From: Streptomyces sp. BHT-5-2
GTDB taxonomy: Bacteria; Actinomycetota; Actinomycetes; Streptomycetales; Streptomycetaceae
Direction: 5' to 3'
Length of the DNA stretch: 64,000 bases
Assembly (NCBI RefSeq): GCF_019774615.1
Contig: NZ_CP081497.1
Span: 1,612,001 to 1,676,000, forward strand
Below the pieces are notes generated by a model, which worked only from the letters and a program-made list of their open reading frames with translations, had not been told where the DNA came from and made no database searches. This document shows positions 34,273 to 42,154 of this stretch, one piece after another. How positions within the stretch are numbered: the first letter of the stretch is position 1; each line of letters begins with the position of its first letter. The position numbers were made by a program, and so were the translations under genes.

Positions 34273-34790
34273 GTCAGCAACGGAATCCGGTGGACGTCCT
34301 CCTGCGGCGCCTGGACCCGGACGTTCCCCTTCCGTCCTACGCGCATCCCGGGGACGCCGGAGTCGATCTCGTCACCACCGAGGCCGCCGAACTCGCACCG
34401 GGGGAGCGGACCGTCCTGCCCACCGGGGTGTCGATCGCCCTGCCCGACGGCTACGCGGCCTTCGTGCACCCGCGCTCGGGGCTGGCGGCCCGCTGCGGAT
34501 TGGCGCTGGTGAATGCCCCCGGGACGGTCGATGCCGGGTACCGTGGAGAGATCAAGGTGATCGTGGTCAATCTGGACCCGCGCGAGCGTGTGCGGTTCGA
34601 GAAGTACGACCGGATCGCCCAATTGGTCGTCCAGCAGGTCGAGAAGGTGCGTTTCCACGAGGTGGCGGAACTTCCCGGCTCGGCGCGGGCCGAGGGGGGA
34701 TTCGGGTCCACCGGCGGTCACGCGGCGGTGGACGGCTCCACGGGCGGGAATGAATACGCATCGGTCGGTGGCGACCGGGAAGGACAGTGA
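34269..34790 (+). CDS. dut: Deoxyuridine 5'-triphosphate nucleotidohydrolase (dUTPase)
   Basis: A 173-residue trimeric dUTPase, which splits dUTP into dUMP and pyrophosphate and so keeps uracil out of DNA. All five family motifs are present: PGDAGVDLV, HPRSGLA, GTVDAGYRGEI, RIAQLVV and the C-terminal GGFGSTGGH. The GTG start overlaps the thioesterase stop. The short tail after motif V is species-variable. Confidence 0.96.
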   Translation: MSQQRNPVDVLLRRLDPDVPLPSYAHPGDAGVDLVTTEAAELAPGERTVLPTGVSIALPDGYAAFVHPRSGLAARCGLALVNAPGTVDAGYRGEIKVIVVNLDPRERVRFEKYDRIAQLVVQQVEKVRFHEVAELPGSARAEGGFGSTGGHAAVDGSTGGNEYASVGGDREGQ

Positions 34791-34791
34791 C

Positions 34792-35550
34792 GTGTTCGGA
34801 CGTCGCAAGAAGAACGAGGCTCCGGTGGAGCCGGCCGAGGACACGGCGCTCGCCGACGAGGTCGAGGACGGCGAGGACGACGCGACGCAGGCGCGCCTCA
34901 ACCTCCCGCCCGCGCCGCGCCCCGACGGCCCCTGGGACGTGTCGGAGGTCAAGCAGCCCGGCGAGGGTCGGGTCGACCTCGGCGGCCTCTACGTGCCCGG
35001 TGTCGAGGGCATGGAGCTGCGCGTCGAGGTGGCCGGGGACGCGATCGTGGCCGCCACGGTCGTCCTCCAGGACAGCGCAGTGCAGCTCCAGGCGTTCGCC
35101 GCCCCCAAGAACGAGGGCATCTGGGGCGAGGTCCGCGAGGAGATCGCCGGCGGCATCACCCAGCAGGGCGGCGTCGTCGACGAGGTCGAGGGCCCCCTGG
35201 GCTGGGAGCTGCGCGCCCAGGTCCCCGTGCAGTTGCCGGACGGCACCAACGGCGTCCAGGTCGTGCGCTTCGTCGGCGTCGACGGCCCCCGCTGGTTCCT
35301 GCGCGGCGTGATCTCCGGCCAGGGCGCGGTGCAGCCGCAGGCCGCCGGCGTCCTGGAACACATCTTCCGGGACACCGTCATCATCCGCGGCGAGGGCCCG
35401 ATGGCGCCCCGCGACCCGATCGTCCTCAAGCTGCCCGACGACGCCCAGATGGTGCCGGACGGCGTGCAGCAGGAGCAGGCCGAGGGGTCGCGCTTCGGCG
35501 GCGGCGTGGAGCGCCTGGAGCGCGGACCGGAGATCACCGAGATCCGCTGA
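34792..35550 (+). CDS. DUF3710 family protein
   Basis: A 252-residue soluble protein of the DUF3710 family, which regularly follows dut in actinobacteria. The first 60 residues are charged and flexible (MFGRRKKNEAPVEPAED). A conserved beta-rich domain follows (about 60-230) with GPRWFLRGVISG and FRDTVIIRGEGPMAPRD. The GTG start has GGAAGGAC upstream and begins one base after the dut stop. Function is unknown. Confidence 0.88.
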   Translation: MFGRRKKNEAPVEPAEDTALADEVEDGEDDATQARLNLPPAPRPDGPWDVSEVKQPGEGRVDLGGLYVPGVEGMELRVEVAGDAIVAATVVLQDSAVQLQAFAAPKNEGIWGEVREEIAGGITQQGGVVDEVEGPLGWELRAQVPVQLPDGTNGVQVVRFVGVDGPRWFLRGVISGQGAVQPQAAGVLEHIFRDTVIIRGEGPMAPRDPIVLKLPDDAQMVPDGVQQEQAEGSRFGGGVERLERGPEITEIR

Positions 35551-35610
35551 TCCGGCGCTGTCGAGCACGGCGCGACAACGCCGCCGTGACGGCTCAATAA
35601 CGACGGTTGC

Positions 35611-35656
35611 AAGGGGTCGTACTCCCATACGAGGAGTGCGGCCCCTTCCCGTTTTT
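35611..35656 (+). terminator. Intrinsic terminator with T-tract after the DUF3710 gene
   Basis: A 15-base-pair stem (35611-35625 with 35633-35647, with two G-U pairs) is followed by a run of five T at 35652-35656. It is one of the few classical terminators in the window. Confidence 0.85.
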
Positions 35657-35659
35657 GCA

Positions 35660-35796
35660 GGTCAGATCGGGAGGCGTAAGAAAACCGTCAACGGGGCGCT
35701 AATGGCCGTAAGGGAGGCGTCAACAGCGGTCAAGTGGCGGAGGAACGACGGTTTGCTCTAGGGGTCCCATTCCGCCTGCCCATCTAGGAGCACACG
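35660..35796 (+). promoter_or_regulatory. kdp operon promoter region with direct repeats
   Basis: The region between the upstream terminator and the kdp operon contains two similar blocks at 35673-35694 and 35704-35726. Each has a GGC(C)GTAAG half followed by GTCAAC, about 31 bases apart. In this position they are candidate binding sites for the KdpE regulator encoded downstream. A ribosome site TAGGAG precedes the first small gene. Confidence 0.45.
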
Positions 35797-35880
35797 ATGG
35801 CCGACGTGGCCTTCGTCGTCGTCACCCTCGCGGTCTTCGCAGTGGTGGCTCTCGTCGCCAAGGGGGTGACGAAGCTGTGA
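35797..35880 (+). CDS. 27-residue single-span membrane peptide upstream of kdpF
   Basis: ATG 35797 opens a 27-residue peptide, MADVAFVVVTLAVFAVVALV then AKGVTKL: one hydrophobic helix with a basic tail. TAGGAG lies 8 bases upstream and its stop overlaps the kdpF GTG (GTGA), so it is translated as the first cistron of the operon. It resembles KdpF in size and could be a duplicate KdpF or another accessory subunit. It is too short for most gene finders. Confidence 0.7.
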   Translation: MADVAFVVVTLAVFAVVALVAKGVTKL

Positions 35881-35966
35881 CCATCGAGAACATCGTCGGC
35901 CTCGTCGTGGCCGTCGCCCTCCTCGGTTACCTGGTCCTCGCCCTCGTTTTCCCGGAGAGGTTCTGA
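35877..35966 (+). CDS. kdpF: K+-transporting ATPase subunit KdpF
   Basis: A 29-residue single-span peptide (MTIENIVGLVVAVALLGYLV then LALVFPERF) with the typical KdpF ending P-E-R-F. KdpF stabilises the KdpABC complex in the membrane. The GTG start overlaps the stop of the preceding small gene, and kdpA begins one base after its stop. Confidence 0.88.
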   Translation: MTIENIVGLVVAVALLGYLVLALVFPERF

Positions 35967-35967
35967 G

Positions 35968-37674
35968 GTGTCGACAGCTGCCAACGCGGCGGGCCACATG
36001 AGCCCCGTACTCGCGGGCGTGCTCCAGCTCACAGCGCTCATCGCGGCGCTCGCCCTGGTGTACCGCCCCCTCGGCGACTACATGGCCGCCGTCTACAACT
36101 CCCCTCGCCACCTGCGCGTGGAGAAGGTCATCTACCGCTGCATAGGCGCCAACGCGGACACCGGGATGCGCTGGCCCGCCTATCTCCGCGGCGTTCTGGC
36201 CTTCTCCCTGGCCGGGGTGCTCTTCCTCTACCTGATCCAGCGCCTCCAGGGACATCTGCCGCTCTCCCTCGGGTTCGCGTCCATCAGCCCCGACCAGGCG
36301 TTCAACACCGCCGCGTCCTTCGTCGCCAACACCAACTGGCAGTCGTACAGCGGTGAACAGGCCATGGGCCACGTCGTGCAGACCCTGGGCCTCGCGGTGC
36401 AGAACTTCGTGTCCGCCGCCACCGGCATGGCCGTCGCCATCGCCCTCGTCCGCGGCTTCGCCCGCTCCCGCACCGGCGAACTCGGCAACTTCTGGGCCGA
36501 CCTGGTCCGCGGCACCGTCCGCATCCTGGTCCCGATCGCCGTCGTCGGCGCCGTGATCCTCGTCGCCTGCGGCGCCATCCAGAACTTCTCCGGCATCCAC
36601 GGTGTCGGCCAGTTCATGGGCGGCACCCAGCAGACCAACGGCGGCGCCGTCGCCTCCCAGGAAGTCATCAAGGAACTCGGGACCAACGGCGGCGGCTACT
36701 TCAACGCCAACTCCGCCCACCCCTTCGAGAACCCCAACGCCTTCACCAACCTCTTCGAGATCTTCCTGATCCTCGCCATCCCCTTCGCGCTCACCCGCAC
36801 CTTCGGCAAGCTCGTCGGGAACGTGAAGCAGGGCTACGCCATCCTCGCCACCATGGGCGTCATCTGGCTCGGGTTCACCGCGCTGATGATGTGGAGCGAG
36901 TTCGCCCACGGGGGCGCGGCCCTCCAGGCCGCGGGCGCCGCCATGGAAGGCAAGGAGAACCGCTTCGGCGTCGGCAGTTCCGCGATCTTCTCGGTCGCGA
37001 CCACGCTGACGTCAACCGGAGCCGTCGACTCCTTCCACTCCTCCTTCACCGCATTCGGTGGCGGAATCCAGCTCCTCGGCATGATGCTCGGCGAGATCGC
37101 ACCCGGCGGCGTCGGCTCCGGCCTCTACGGCATGCTCGTCATGGCCGTCATCGCGGTCTTCATCGCCGGACTCATGGTCGGCCGCACCCCTGAGTACCTC
37201 GGAAAGAAGATCGGCACCCGCGAGATCAAGCTCGCGGCCTGCTACATCCTCATCACGCCGACCCTCGTCCTCGGCTTCACCGCTGTTTCGATGGTGCTGC
37301 CCGACGCGCTCGGCTCGATGCTCAACACCAAGGCGGTCGGCGCCGGACCGCACGGCTTCTCCGAAGTCCTCTACGCGTTCACCTCCGGCGCCAACAACAA
37401 CGGCTCCGCCTTCGCCGGACTCAACGCCAACACCCCCTGGTACAACACCACGATCGGCCTGGCCATCCTCCTCGGCCGCTTCCTCCCCATGGTGTTCGTG
37501 CTCGCCCTCGCAGGCTCGCTCGCCGAACAGCAGCCCGTCCCCGAGACCGCGGGCACCCTCCGTACCGAGAAGCCGCTCTTCGCCGGGCTGCTCGTCGGCA
37601 CGATCCTGATCATCACCGGTCTGACCTACTTCCCGGCGCTCGCCCTCGGGCCGCTGGCGGAGGGCCTGTCATGA
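35968..37674 (+). CDS. kdpA: K+-transporting ATPase subunit KdpA
   Basis: A 568-residue channel-like subunit that binds and conducts potassium in the high-affinity Kdp pump. It has about ten membrane helices and pore-loop motifs such as NTNWQSY, TNGGGYFNANSAHP and TSGANNNGSAF, which form the four-fold selectivity filter. The GTG start lies one base after kdpF. The kdpB start overlaps its stop (ATGA). Confidence 0.95.
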   Translation: MSTAANAAGHMSPVLAGVLQLTALIAALALVYRPLGDYMAAVYNSPRHLRVEKVIYRCIGANADTGMRWPAYLRGVLAFSLAGVLFLYLIQRLQGHLPLSLGFASISPDQAFNTAASFVANTNWQSYSGEQAMGHVVQTLGLAVQNFVSAATGMAVAIALVRGFARSRTGELGNFWADLVRGTVRILVPIAVVGAVILVACGAIQNFSGIHGVGQFMGGTQQTNGGAVASQEVIKELGTNGGGYFNANSAHPFENPNAFTNLFEIFLILAIPFALTRTFGKLVGNVKQGYAILATMGVIWLGFTALMMWSEFAHGGAALQAAGAAMEGKENRFGVGSSAIFSVATTLTSTGAVDSFHSSFTAFGGGIQLLGMMLGEIAPGGVGSGLYGMLVMAVIAVFIAGLMVGRTPEYLGKKIGTREIKLAACYILITPTLVLGFTAVSMVLPDALGSMLNTKAVGAGPHGFSEVLYAFTSGANNNGSAFAGLNANTPWYNTTIGLAILLGRFLPMVFVLALAGSLAEQQPVPETAGTLRTEKPLFAGLLVGTILIITGLTYFPALALGPLAEGLS

Positions 37675-39812
37675 CCGTCCCCGTGAAACCGGAGGAGTCC
37701 GGCTCCATGTCCACCGCCACTCCGACCCGCGCCCCCCAACAGGACGCCCCCGACGGGCAGCAGCCCGGCGACGGCCGCGTGGGCGGCGGTCTCTTCGACC
37801 CCAAGCAACTGCTCGTCTCACTGCCGGACGCCCTGCGCAAGCTCGACCCGCGCGTGATGGTCAAGTCGCCCGTCATGTTCGTCGTCGAGGTCGGCTCCGT
37901 CCTCACCACGATATTCGCCTGCGCCGCGCCCACCGACTGGTTCGGCTGGGCCATCGCGGCCTGGCTGTGGCTGACCGTCATCTTCGCCAACCTCGCCGAG
38001 GCCGTCGCCGAAGGCCGCGGCAAGGCGCAGGCGGACACCCTGCGCAAGGCCAAGACCGACACCGTCGCCCGCCGGCTGAACGGCACCGAAGAGGAACGCG
38101 TACCCGGCACCGAACTCCGCGTCGGCGACCTCGTGGTCTGCGAGGCCGGCGACATCATCCCCGGCGACGGCGACGTCGTCGAAGGTGTCGCCTCCGTCGA
38201 CGAGTCCGCCATCACCGGTGAATCGGCGCCTGTCATCCGGGAGTCCGGCGGCGACCGCTGCGCCGTCACCGGTGGCACGAAGGTGCTCTCCGACCGCATC
38301 GTCGTCAAGATCACGACGAAGCCCGGCGAGACCTTCATCGACCGGATGATCAACCTCGTCGAGGGTGCCGCCCGTCAGAAGACGCCCAACGAGATCGCGC
38401 TGAACATCCTCCTCGCGTCCCTCACCATCGTCTTCCTGCTGGCCGTCGTCACCCTTCAGCCCTTCGCCATCTACGCGGGCGCCGAGCAGCCCATGATCGT
38501 GCTGCTCGCCCTGCTGGTCTGCCTGATCCCCACGACCATCGGCGCGCTTCTGTCCGCGATCGGCATCGCCGGCATGGACCGCTTGGTCCAGCGCAACGTC
38601 CTCGCCATGTCCGGACGCGCCGTCGAAGCGGCAGGCGATGTATCGACATTGCTGCTCGACAAGACCGGCACCATCACCTACGGCAACCGCCGCGCCGCCG
38701 AGTTCGTCCCCGTCCGCGGCGCGACCGAGGAGGAACTCGCCGACGCCGCGCGGCTGTCGTCGCTCTCCGACGAGACCCCCGAGGGGCGCTCCGTCGTCGA
38801 GCTCGCCAAGGAGAAGTACGGCCTGCGCGAGGGTGACTTCAGCGGCGACGCGTTGACGGGTGCCGAGTGGATCCCGTTCACCGCGCAGACCCGTATGTCC
38901 GGCGTGGACGTCGACGGCCGCAAGGTCCGCAAGGGCGCGACCGGCTCCGTCCTCGCCTGGGTCCAGGAGCGCGGCGGCACCCCCACCGAGGACGCCCAGC
39001 AACTCGCGGACACCATCTCCCAGGCCGGCGGCACTCCGCTGCTGGTCGCCCTGGAGGACGAGAGCGGCCCCCGGGTCCTCGGCGTCATCCACCTCAAGGA
39101 CGTCGTCAAGGACGGCATGCGCGAACGCTTCGACGAGCTGCGCAAGATGGGCATCAAGACGGTCATGATCACGGGTGACAACCCGCTGACCGCCAAGGCC
39201 ATCGCCGAGGAGGCCGGCGTCGACGACTTCCTCGCCGAGGCCACGCCCGAGGACAAGATGGCCCTCATCAAGCGCGAGCAGGCCGGCGGCAAGCTCGTCG
39301 CGATGACCGGTGACGGCACCAACGACGCCCCGGCGCTGGCCCAGGCCGACGTGGGCGTGGCGATGAACACCGGCACGTCGGCCGCCAAGGAGGCCGGCAA
39401 CATGGTCGACCTCGACTCCAACCCGACCAAGCTCATCGAGATCGTCGAGATCGGCAAGCAACTCCTCATCACCCGGGGTGCGTTGACGACGTTCTCGATC
39501 GCCAACGACGTCGCCAAGTACTTCGCGATCATCCCCGCGATGTTCGCCGTGGCTTACCCCGGCCTGGACACCCTCAACATCATGCGGCTGTCCAGCCCCA
39601 ACTCGGCCATCCTGTCCGCGATCATCTTCAACGCGCTGATCATCGTCGCCCTCGTGCCGCTCGCCCTCAAGGGCGTCCGCTACCGGCCCGTCAGCGCCGA
39701 CAGGATGCTCCGCCGCAACCTCGCGGTGTACGGACTCGGCGGTCTCGTCGCCCCGTTCATCGGCATCAAACTCATCGACCTGCTGATCTCCCTGATCCCC
39801 GGGCTGCACTGA
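37671..39812 (+). CDS. kdpB: K+-transporting P-type ATPase subunit KdpB
   Basis: A 713-residue P-type ATPase that powers Kdp. Asp330 in LLLDKTGTITYG is phosphorylated, TGES (182-185) is the actuator motif and TGDGTNDAPAL lies in the P domain. A Pro-rich N-terminal extension of about 40 residues precedes the family homology. ATG 37671 overlaps the kdpA stop; a second in-frame ATG at 37707 with GAGGAG upstream could be the true start and would shorten the extension. Confidence 0.95.
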   Translation: MTVPVKPEESGSMSTATPTRAPQQDAPDGQQPGDGRVGGGLFDPKQLLVSLPDALRKLDPRVMVKSPVMFVVEVGSVLTTIFACAAPTDWFGWAIAAWLWLTVIFANLAEAVAEGRGKAQADTLRKAKTDTVARRLNGTEEERVPGTELRVGDLVVCEAGDIIPGDGDVVEGVASVDESAITGESAPVIRESGGDRCAVTGGTKVLSDRIVVKITTKPGETFIDRMINLVEGAARQKTPNEIALNILLASLTIVFLLAVVTLQPFAIYAGAEQPMIVLLALLVCLIPTTIGALLSAIGIAGMDRLVQRNVLAMSGRAVEAAGDVSTLLLDKTGTITYGNRRAAEFVPVRGATEEELADAARLSSLSDETPEGRSVVELAKEKYGLREGDFSGDALTGAEWIPFTAQTRMSGVDVDGRKVRKGATGSVLAWVQERGGTPTEDAQQLADTISQAGGTPLLVALEDESGPRVLGVIHLKDVVKDGMRERFDELRKMGIKTVMITGDNPLTAKAIAEEAGVDDFLAEATPEDKMALIKREQAGGKLVAMTGDGTNDAPALAQADVGVAMNTGTSAAKEAGNMVDLDSNPTKLIEIVEIGKQLLITRGALTTFSIANDVAKYFAIIPAMFAVAYPGLDTLNIMRLSSPNSAILSAIIFNALIIVALVPLALKGVRYRPVSADRMLRRNLAVYGLGGLVAPFIGIKLIDLLISLIPGLH

Positions 39813-39833
39813 TCGAAAGGCGTGGTGACAGCC

Positions 39834-40502
39834 ATGAACAACTCCGTACGCAACACAGCCCGGTTGCTGACCGCGGGCCTGCGCGCCCTGCTCGTCCTCA
39901 GCGTGGTCTGCGGCGTGATCTACCCCCTGGTGGTCACCGGAGTCGCCCAGGCCGCCTTCCCCGGCAAGGCCAACGGCTCCGAGATCAGCTCGCACGGCAA
40001 GGTCGTCGGCTCCTCCCTCCTCGGCCAGCGCTATGACAAGGGCACCGACAAGAAGGGCAACCCGATCCCCGACCTCCGCTACTTCCAGCCCCGCCCCTCG
40101 GCCGGGCTGGGCAGCAACCGGACGGCGACGCCGCCCGTCAACCCCCAGTACGACCTCCAGGTCTCCGGCGCCTCCAACCTGGGCGCCACCAACACCGACC
40201 TGGTCAAGGCCGTCAAGGAACGCAAGCAGTGGGTCGCCACCACCTACGGCGTCCCCGAGTCTCAGGTTCCGGCCGACGCCGTGACCTCCTCCGGCTCCGG
40301 CCTCGACCCGGACATCTCGCCCGAGTACGCGCTCCTCCAGGTGAACCGCATCGCCAAGGAGAACCACCGGCCCGCCGGCGAGATCGAGAAGCTGGTCCAG
40401 GACCACGTCCAGGGACGCCCGCTGGGATTCATGGGAGAACCCCGGGTCAACGTCCTGGAGTTGAACGTGGCGCTCCGGGACCTGGTCCAGGGACAGCGGT
40501 GA
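39834..40502 (+). CDS. kdpC: K+-transporting ATPase subunit KdpC
   Basis: A 222-residue subunit with one N-terminal membrane helix (about 12-38, GLRALLVLSVVCGVIYPLVV) and an external domain that helps KdpA and KdpB assemble. Signatures are SGSGLDPDISPEYA and GFMGEPRVNVLELN. I favour ATG 39834 with GGTGA just upstream; in-frame GTGs at 39822 and 39825 are alternatives. Confidence 0.93.
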   Translation: MNNSVRNTARLLTAGLRALLVLSVVCGVIYPLVVTGVAQAAFPGKANGSEISSHGKVVGSSLLGQRYDKGTDKKGNPIPDLRYFQPRPSAGLGSNRTATPPVNPQYDLQVSGASNLGATNTDLVKAVKERKQWVATTYGVPESQVPADAVTSSGSGLDPDISPEYALLQVNRIAKENHRPAGEIEKLVQDHVQGRPLGFMGEPRVNVLELNVALRDLVQGQR

Positions 40503-40530
40503 CGTTCGGTGGCTTACTGACACACCCACC

Positions 40531-40572
40531 GCACGTGACACACCGCACGTGACACACCGCACGTGACACACC
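40531..40572. repeat. Three tandem copies of a 14-base repeat
   Basis: GCACGTGACACACC is repeated at 40531, 40545 and 40559 with no mismatches. Each unit contains the palindrome CACGTG. It lies between the kdpC stop and its terminator. Confidence 0.85.
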
Positions 40573-40581
40573 GCCGCCGCA

Positions 40582-40628
40582 CACAGGGGCGGCCCCAGGG
40601 AGGAACGTCCCCCGGGGCCGCCCCTGTG
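40582..40628 (+). terminator. Terminator after kdpFABC
   Basis: A perfect 15-base-pair stem (40582-40596 with 40614-40628; CACAGGGGCGGCCCC) lies 80 bases after the kdpC stop. Confidence 0.85.
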
Positions 40629-40833
40629 GCGCGCCACAATCCGGGTGCCGCACCGGCTGCCGCAAGTCGCGTACCGCTGACCGTGTGACCGGGTGTCCCG
40701 GGAGTCGAACGCGACCGCACGACAGGCGAGTTGAGCGAGTCACCGGCAAGGGTGACTTTCGGGGCGGCAGGCTGACGGTCCATGGGCTTGGCCCTGCGTT
40801 CGCCACCCGTCGACGAGAGCAGGGGAAGGCATC

Positions 40834-41176
40834 ATGAACGAGCGCGGCGGAGAAGACGGCGGCACGGCGACCGCGGGCAAGGCCGGTACGGCCGTCGCCG
40901 ACGCGGGCCGGGCCGGGCCGAGGCGATGGTCGTCGTCGAGGAACTGCATCGCAGTTACGACGCCGAACCGGCCTGGAGGTGATGGAACTCCTGAGGGCCG
41001 TCGTCCGCAGCGAGGGCGTCACGGCGCTCGCCGCGACGCACCACACCACTTTCCTCTCCCTCGCCGACCGGGTGCTGGAGCTCGCCGACGGGGTGGTCAC
41101 GGCGGCGGCGGAGCCCGCCGGGAAGCAGGGGCGTGACCTCGGGCCCCGCGGGTCGGCGCCCCTGCCGGACGTCCGG
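40834..41176 (+). pseudogene. Decayed ABC-transporter ATPase gene with internal deletion
   Basis: ATG 40834, with a good AGGGGAAGG site, opens MNERGGEDGG..., then the frame breaks at three tandem CGGGC units (40904-40918); one extra unit would cause exactly this shift. In another frame the text continues as MVVVEELHRSYDAEPAW (40926-40976), the typical first strand of an ABC ATPase, and then jumps to EVMELLRAVVRSEGVTALAA (about 40976-41035) and LADRVLELADG, the H-loop end of such an ATPase. Walker A, the signature motif and Walker B are missing, and no stop follows before the antisense gene. It is a dead remnant. Confidence 0.75.
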
Positions 41177-41740
41177 CTACCAGACGTCGCCCTCCCGCCA
41201 GTCGCACGTCAGGTCGCCATCGAGGTCCAGCCGCACGGATCCGGTGAGGACGAAGAGGGAGCCGTCCTCGTCCGGTGTGCGTCGGATGCCGGTCGGGGTG
41301 AGGGCGGAGGACGGGCCGCGCCAGAGCTGCCAGCCGCGGCCCGCGTAGAAGGTGGCGGCGTCGTCGGCCGCGCCGAGCGCCCCGAGGTCGTAGGCGTTGC
41401 GGATGACGCCTTCCAGGGCGTCCATCATGGCCGCGCCGTGGCCGCACCCGCGGCGGTCCGCGCGGACGCCGACGCCCTCGACGTAGCCGCAGCGCAGCGC
41501 CCGGCGGTTGTGCAGCACCCGGCGCTGGACGACCGCGGCGTGCCCGATCAGAACGCCGTCCTCGTGGACGAGGGCGTGCAGACCGCCCAGCGCGTGCTCC
41601 CAGTCCTCGGCGGTCATGTCGTCGAAGACGTCGTAGAGGAGGATGCGGGCGGCCTTGAGGGTGGCGTCGTCGAGGTCGGCGGTGTGGGCGAGGCGCACCT
41701 CGACGGTGCCGGCGGGGCGTTCGGCGGGGCTGGTGGTCAT
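41177..41740 (-). CDS. Aminoglycoside 2'-N-acetyltransferase homologue (GNAT family)
   Basis: A 187-residue GNAT protein that matches the AAC(2')-I group along its length: HTADLDDATL, WEHALGGLHALVHEDG, AAVVQRRVLHN, ALRCGYVEGVGVRADRRG (acetyl-CoA site), the acidic C-terminal half with GRGWQLWRGP and TPTGIRRTPDEDGS, and the closing CDWREGDVW. AAC(2') enzymes acetylate the 2'-amino group of aminoglycosides such as gentamicin and kanamycin B, and in mycobacteria they are chromosomal. Whether this protein gives resistance or serves another acceptor cannot be told. ATG 41740 is favoured; ATG 41749 is possible. Confidence 0.85.
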   Translation of the reverse strand: MTTSPAERPAGTVEVRLAHTADLDDATLKAARILLYDVFDDMTAEDWEHALGGLHALVHEDGVLIGHAAVVQRRVLHNRRALRCGYVEGVGVRADRRGCGHGAAMMDALEGVIRNAYDLGALGAADDAATFYAGRGWQLWRGPSSALTPTGIRRTPDEDGSLFVLTGSVRLDLDGDLTCDWREGDVW

Positions 41741-42154
41741 ATGGGGCATCGTCGCAGGGGCCGTTGGTGCCGGCGATGGTTTTGTTTCGGCCAATGGAGT
41801 GCTGGGATCGGCCACCTCTCAGGGCCGCCCGCGCCCCTTGCGCCCGACCTCCCCGCGCGGGCCGCCCGCCCGTGCCGGCCACTTCCCGGGCGTCGGTCCA
41901 CTCCTCTTCCGTTCACGTCCCTCCACGTGCGTCGACGTCATCGTGCTCACCCCCGGACCGCCCCGTCCACCTCCCGCCCAGCCCCCGTGGCCTTCGCCCC
42001 ACCCCCCCGATCGGCCCCCACCAGCACCCCGTATCAGAGTCGCGTCAAGACCCCGGGGGAAGCCGCTACCTGGGCGTCTTCGCGGTGGGACGGTCGGTAG
42101 GGTCGCATCAGGTCCAGCCCGGTGGGGGCGACCTTCACGTAAGACAATGGGGCC
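41741..42154. promoter_or_regulatory. Divergent spacer between the AAC(2')-like gene and kdpD
   Basis: These 414 bases hold the promoters of both flanking genes. The left part (41750-41815) is relatively A/T-rich. The middle (41910-42020) is a pyrimidine-rich stretch with long C runs. No clear operator, terminator or gene was seen, and kdpD lacks an obvious Shine-Dalgarno. Confidence 0.35.

Larger units (their letters stand above)
40503..40833. other. Gap after kdpC: tandem repeat, terminator, promoter for decayed gene
   Basis: This 331-base gap starts with three tandem copies of a 14-base unit (GCACGTGACACACC, from 40531) and a strong terminator. It ends with an AGGGGAAGG ribosome site for the decayed ABC gene at 40834. 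No intact gene is seen. Confidence 0.6.

Noticed and set aside
37818..40637. Long minus-strand open frame opposite kdpB and kdpC
   Set aside because: It mirrors conserved kdp coding and has no recognisable family or start signal.
40695..40745. tRNA-like text (GGGAGTCGAACGCGACC) near 40700
   Set aside because: It does not fold into a cloverleaf and has no anticodon arm; no tRNA or rRNA gene was found in the window.
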